Shown: one piece after another, positions 6,340-8,161 of the stretch
Layout: the number at the start of each line of letters is the position of its first letter
Numbering within the stretch: position 1 is the stretch's first letter
Source of the DNA: Deltaproteobacteria bacterium
GTDB taxonomy: Bacteria > Desulfobacterota > GWC2-55-46
Direction: 5' to 3'
Assembly: GCA_016234955.1 (NCBI GenBank)
Contig: JACRNN010000171.1
Coordinates: 1-8,161, forward strand
Length of the DNA stretch: 8,161 nt
The notes under the pieces: generated by a model
Seen by the model: the letters and a program-made list of their open reading frames with translations, nothing else
Told to the model about the DNA's origin: nothing
Databases searched by the model: none
Position numbers and translations under genes: made by a program

Positions 6340-6553
6340 TATGTGCCTCCTCCATGATTTAAGGTGGCCGATACGTGAATTGAGCTTACTCTGTTAATCG
6401 CCTTTAAGGCAGCTATTCTATTTAGCTTTATTCACAGTAAGGGTTGGGTCTTGTTCGCAATATAGGCTTAAAAGCCTTGAGGAGCGATAGACTTGTTCAA
6501 CCCTTACTCGGCACAACACTTAACATACTCTGTCTTACATATAAAGTCTAACA
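5517..6553 (-). mobile_element. IS110-family element, copy A, 3'-truncated
   Basis: Runs from the left end at 6553 (TGTTAGAC on the minus strand, next to core TC at 6555-6554) to the break at 5517. It holds a bridge-RNA region of about 165 nt and the truncated transposase. It is a head-to-head inverted copy of the element at 6661-7900, 107 bp away. The left end is identical to copy B's for 13 nt (TGTTAGACTTT and core). It is inserted in GTGCTCC^TC of a palindromic repeat. Confidence 0.85.
6374..6538 (-). ncRNA. Bridge RNA of IS110 copy A (target guides GCTCCTC / ATTGCGA)
   Basis: Non-coding RNA inferred from structure and guide matches. In order on the minus strand: part of a 5' hairpin (CTCTGT...ACAGAG region, about 6556-6527). 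Next is a target-binding loop closed by AGTAAGGGTTG / CAACCCTTACT, 11 bp (6508-6498 with 6446-6436), holding a left guide GCTCCTC (6485-6479), a hairpin AGGCT/AGCCT and a right guide ATTGCGA (6461-6455). A donor-binding loop closed by GTGAAT/ATTCAC follows, with left guide ATAGAAT (6421-6415) and right guide TAACAGA (6396-6390). The left target guide is identical to the flank GCTCC+TC beside this copy's left end (7/7). The right guide predicts TCGCAAT as the lost right flank. Ends are approximate. Transcription is uncertain, since no -35 box adjoins this left end. Confidence 0.78.
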
Positions 6554-6660
6554 GAGGAGCACGCCCGACGAAGCAATCTCCAGGTTATTGATTTATCAAA
6601 AGATGAGATTGCTTCGCGGAGTTTATCATGAGCGAAAGAACGAGATTCTTCGCTTTGCTC
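6554..6660. repeat. Palindromic interspersed-repeat segment between the two IS110 left ends
   Basis: 107 bp of pre-insertion DNA. CGAAGCAATCTC (6569-6580) and GAGATTGCTTCG (6605-6616) are a perfect 12-bp inverted repeat around 24 nt. A related GAGATTCTTCG copy lies at 6642-6652. The GAAGCAATCTC / GCAATGAC type is, from memory, a widespread bacterial intergenic repeat. Each IS110 copy interrupts one repeat unit at a TC core: copy A at 6555-6554, copy B at 6659-6660. IS110-family elements are known to target such palindromic (REP-like) repeats. Confidence 0.75.
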
Positions 6661-6663
6661 TGT

Positions 6664-6669
6664 TAGACT
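6664..6669 (+). promoter_or_regulatory. -10 half of a junction promoter in the left end
   Basis: TAGACT, a 4/6 match to TATAAT, lies 3 bp inside the left end. In the linear insertion no -35 box precedes it. In a circular form it would follow TTGACA of the right end (7883-7888) by exactly 17 bp: 12 nt of right end, core TC and 3 nt of left end. Transcription would start near 6676, at the bridge RNA. Confidence 0.62.
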
Positions 6670-6675
6670 TTGTAA

Positions 6676-6840
6676 GTCGGACAGAGCATATTAAGTGTTG
6701 TGCCGAGTAAGGGTTGAACAAGTCTATGCTTGCTTAAGGCTTTTAAGCCTATATTCTGAATGAGACACAACCCTTACTGTGAATAAAGCTAAATAGAATA
6801 GCTGTCTCAAAGGCGATTAACAGAGTAAGCTCAATTCACG
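6676..6840 (+). ncRNA. Bridge RNA of IS110 copy B (target guides CTTGCTT / ATTCTGA)
   Basis: Same fold as the copy A RNA. The target loop is closed by AGTAAGGGTTG (6706-6716) with CAACCCTTACT (6768-6778). It contains left guide CTTGCTT (6729-6735), hairpin AGGCT/AGCCT (6737-6750) and right guide ATTCTGA (6753-6759). The donor loop is closed by GTGAAT (6779-6784) with ATTCAC (6834-6839) and an inner AGCT/AGCT pairing. It carries ATAGAAT (6793-6799), hairpin GTC/GGC (6804-6814, compensated by G-U against GCC in copy A) and TAACAGA (6818-6824). ATTCTGA is the exact complement of the right flank TCAGAAT. CTTGCTT matches the left flank TTTGCTC in 5 positions plus a U-G wobble. It would guide the transposase to join donor and target. 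Ends are approximate; about 165 nt, near the 177 nt of the IS621 RNA. Confidence 0.85.
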
Positions 6841-6872
6841 TGTCGGCGCACATCAAACAGCGGAGGCGCATT

Positions 6873-7886
6873 ATGCAAATGCCGAAATACTTCGTAGGGA
6901 TAGACATCGCCTCAGACTCTTTTACCGTGGCGATACACCAGGTTCGCGTCAAGCCGGCCACGCTATCAAACTGTGGCGAAGGCTTTGAAGAATTGCCGCG
7001 CTGGCTAAAGGCCAACGGGGTCAACTCTTCAAATGCAATAATCTGCATGGAGGCCACTGGAGTTTACACCGAGTATCTATGCTACTTTCTACATTCCAAG
7101 GGCTTTAGCGTCGCGGTGGAAGCCCCGCAAAAAGTCAGACGCGCCTTTTGTAACGACCTCCACAAGAATGACTCCATAGACAGCATGAGGATCGCCGAGT
7201 ACGCTTGCCGGTTTCATGATCAACTGCCGCTATGGACGCCGTCGCAGGAGATTGTGGAGCAGGTTAAAGCCCTTCTCGCCGCACGCGAACAGCTCACCGG
7301 CCACCTCGTCGCCAACCGGAACGCGCTCAAGGCCATCGAGCGCAAATACGTCAAGACGCCGCTTGCAGAAAAAGTCTACCTGTCGAGCATGGAACACATC
7401 AAAGAGCAGATAAGACTGATTGACAAGGAACTCAAGAATCTCATCTCGAACCACCCGACGATAAGTCGGGCAACGTCTCTTATGACCGGCATCCCCGGCG
7501 TAGGCACGCTGCTTGCCTGCAACATCCTGGTGGCAACTCAAGGGTTTACGCGCCCCTTGAATGCGCGGCAACTGGCCTCTCACATCGGGATATGCCCTTT
7601 TGAGCGGCAAAGCGGCGCCTCGGTGCACAGGAGGCCGCGCTACAGACGCTACGGCCCTGAACGGCTCAGAAAGCTCCTCTACCTCGCCGCCTTGTCGCTT
7701 AGGACCCATAACGAAGCGTTTAAGCGTTACTTCCTCCGCAAGGTCGAGGAAGGCAAATCGAAACGCCTCGTGCTCAACAACATCGCAAACAGACTGCTCA
7801 GGATAATGACGGCGGTCTTGAAGACCCAAACGCCGTTCATCAAAGGCTTCAAATCGCTGAACCCAACGCTCCTATGTAATGCTTGA
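6873..7886 (+). CDS. IS110-family transposase (bridge-RNA-guided serine/DEDD recombinase), copy B
   Basis: 337 aa. The start ATG at 6873 has GGAGG 6 nt upstream; the reading frame extends to 6840, but that start would lie in the bridge-RNA region. Protein order: N-terminal DEDD/RuvC-like domain with GID11IAS, CME60ATG, D100 and D103 in 'KNDSIDSMRIAEYA'; a helical, probably coiled-coil middle (about 125-190); and a C-terminal Tnp domain (Transposase_20 type) with the helix-hairpin-helix-like 'GIPGVGTLLA' (206-215) and the serine motif ERQSGAS (S247 or S250) followed by a G...R..L pattern. D11 and E60 fall at the same numbers as I recall for IS621. It recombines donor and target DNA under bridge-RNA guidance. 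The stop TGA lies inside the TTGACA box of the right end. Confidence 0.93.
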   Translation: MQMPKYFVGIDIASDSFTVAIHQVRVKPATLSNCGEGFEELPRWLKANGVNSSNAIICMEATGVYTEYLCYFLHSKGFSVAVEAPQKVRRAFCNDLHKNDSIDSMRIAEYACRFHDQLPLWTPSQEIVEQVKALLAAREQLTGHLVANRNALKAIERKYVKTPLAEKVYLSSMEHIKEQIRLIDKELKNLISNHPTISRATSLMTGIPGVGTLLACNILVATQGFTRPLNARQLASHIGICPFERQSGASVHRRPRYRRYGPERLRKLLYLAALSLRTHNEAFKRYFLRKVEEGKSKRLVLNNIANRLLRIMTAVLKTQTPFIKGFKSLNPTLLCNA

Positions 7887-7888
7887 CA
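7883..7888 (+). promoter_or_regulatory. -35 half of a junction promoter in the right end
   Basis: TTGACA, a perfect -35 hexamer, overlaps the transposase stop codon 12 bp before the right boundary. It faces outward. It pairs with TAGACT of the left end only when the ends are joined, giving a 17-bp spacer. In the linear state it could drive weak outward transcription into the repeat. Confidence 0.62.
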
Positions 7889-7900
7889 AGGTCATAGAAT

Positions 7901-7940
7901 TCAGAATGACAAAGCGAAGGGATCGCAATGACGGACTAAG
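7901..7940 (+). repeat. Right half of the interspersed repeat split by copy B
   Basis: TC-AGAATGACAAAGCGAAGG continues the repeat left at 6660, and is followed by GATCGCAATGACGG. The sequence TCGCAAT at 7923-7929 equals the right target predicted by copy A's bridge RNA. This shows that A-type target sequence exists in this repeat family. Confidence 0.7.
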
Positions 7941-7942
7941 GG

Positions 7943-7959
7943 ATTAATCAGAGCTTTCC
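7943..7959 (+). repeat. Inverted terminus ATTAATCAGAGCTTTCC at the ATPase side of the mosaic
   Basis: It is the inverted partner of 5371-5386, with one extra T (CTTTCC for CTTCC). Together they bracket the DNA containing both IS110 copies and the interspersed repeats. They may be the ends of an older element or MITE into which the IS110 copies inserted. Confidence 0.45.
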
Positions 7960-7986
7960 TAATGATATAAAACCCCCGGTTCATAT

Positions 7987-8161
7987 TCAAGTCTTTTTTG
8001 AAGGCGTTGACGGCGCCGGGGCGACGGTCTTCCTCCTCATGACGGCCTTTCGCGCCTCATCGGCTACAAGCATCACCGCGGGGAATATGAGGAGGAGCAC
8101 CCACCCTTTCCACCCTGGCGGGGCGAAGCCGAAGACGCGCGCGAGCGGCGGGACGTATATG
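7987..8161 (-). CDS. C-terminus of a P-type cation-transporting ATPase (partial)
   Basis: The last 57 residues and stop are in the window; the rest lies beyond 8161. The stretch IYVPPLARVFGFAPPGW followed by a hydrophobic segment (LLLIFPAVMLVADEARK) and a basic tail (MRRK) is the usual end of P2-type ATPases, the Cation_ATPase_C domain carrying the last two membrane helices. In this family it is Ca2+- or Na+/K+-type pumping across the inner membrane; the substrate cannot be told from this part. A Pro/Ser/Lys tail of about 15 residues follows. Past the stop, AACC-GGG-GGTT-TTAT could be a very weak terminator. Confidence 0.75.
   Translation of the reverse strand, partial: IYVPPLARVFGFAPPGWKGWVLLLIFPAVMLVADEARKAVMRRKTVAPAPSTPSKKT

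Larger units (their letters stand above)
6661..7900 (+). mobile_element. Complete IS110-family element, copy B
   Basis: 1240 bp between two TC dinucleotides (6659-6660 and 7901-7902). The left boundary is fixed by CTTTGC-TC ahead of TGTTAGAC. The right boundary is fixed by ATAGAAT ahead of TC-AGAATGAC. Removing the element and one TC restores a continuous repeat, TTTGCTCAGAATGAC. There are no long terminal inverted repeats, as usual for IS110. Both ends are confirmed by donor guides in its own bridge RNA: ATAGAAT equals the last 7 bp of the right end, and TAACAGA is the complement of core plus left end TCTGTTA. The order is bridge RNA then transposase, as in IS110-group elements such as IS621. 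Confidence 0.9.

Noticed and set aside
6554..6660. CRISPR-like repeats between the IS110 copies
   Set aside because: The repeats are inverted, unequal and few, with no regular spacers; they fit interspersed palindromes.
6661..7900. Terminal inverted repeats of IS110 copy B
   Set aside because: No matching inverted ends were found. The large inverted repeat arises from the second, oppositely oriented copy.

Overview
The window looks like chromosomal DNA of a Gram-negative bacterium. It carries a PEP-CTERM (exosortase-sorted) envelope protein, two sigma-54-type promoters, type II secretion genes gspE and gspF, a PilZ protein and the tail of a P-type cation ATPase. This mix is common in Desulfobacterota/Nitrospirota-like lineages, but the sequence alone does not fix the taxon. 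All host genes read on the minus strand. Coding DNA is GC-rich and the gaps are AT-rich. No tRNA, rRNA or CRISPR array is visible.

Left part (1-2450): a PEP-CTERM protein (173-979) and a small zinc-ribbon/PilZ protein (1430-1813). Each is preceded by a near-perfect -24/-12 promoter, and each promoter has an identical 17-bp dyad (TGTAAAAAAAATTGACA) about 100-120 bp further upstream. This is the layout expected for two targets of one sigma-54 enhancer-binding protein. The PilZ transcript would have a leader of about 390 nt with no recognisable gene. Middle part (2528-5334): gspF and gspE, an inner-membrane platform protein and its ATPase, probably co-transcribed.

Right part (5370-7960): a mosaic of mobile DNA between gspE and the ATPase gene. 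It holds two IS110-family elements head to head, 107 bp apart. Copy A (minus strand, 5517-6553) has lost its 3' end. Copy B (plus strand, 6661-7900) appears complete. Upstream of each transposase is a region of about 165 nt that folds as a bridge RNA: a 5' hairpin, a target-binding loop and a donor-binding loop. The donor guides are identical in the two copies and match the element's own ends. The target guides differ, and those that can be tested match each copy's own flank: copy A's left guide 7/7; copy B's right guide 7/7 and left guide 5 pairs plus a wobble. The window therefore shows a natural change of target in a bridge-RNA recombinase, with both states side by side. The core dinucleotide is TC. 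Joining copy B's right and left ends would create a promoter (TTGACA, 17 bp, TAGACT) that reads into the bridge RNA. Both elements sit in variants of a palindromic interspersed repeat. The mosaic is bracketed by short inverted termini (GGAAGCTCTGATTA type), one lying close to the C-terminal remnant of an unidentified protein, perhaps an older transposase.

The window ends (7987-8161, minus) in the C-terminus of a P-type cation-transporting ATPase.
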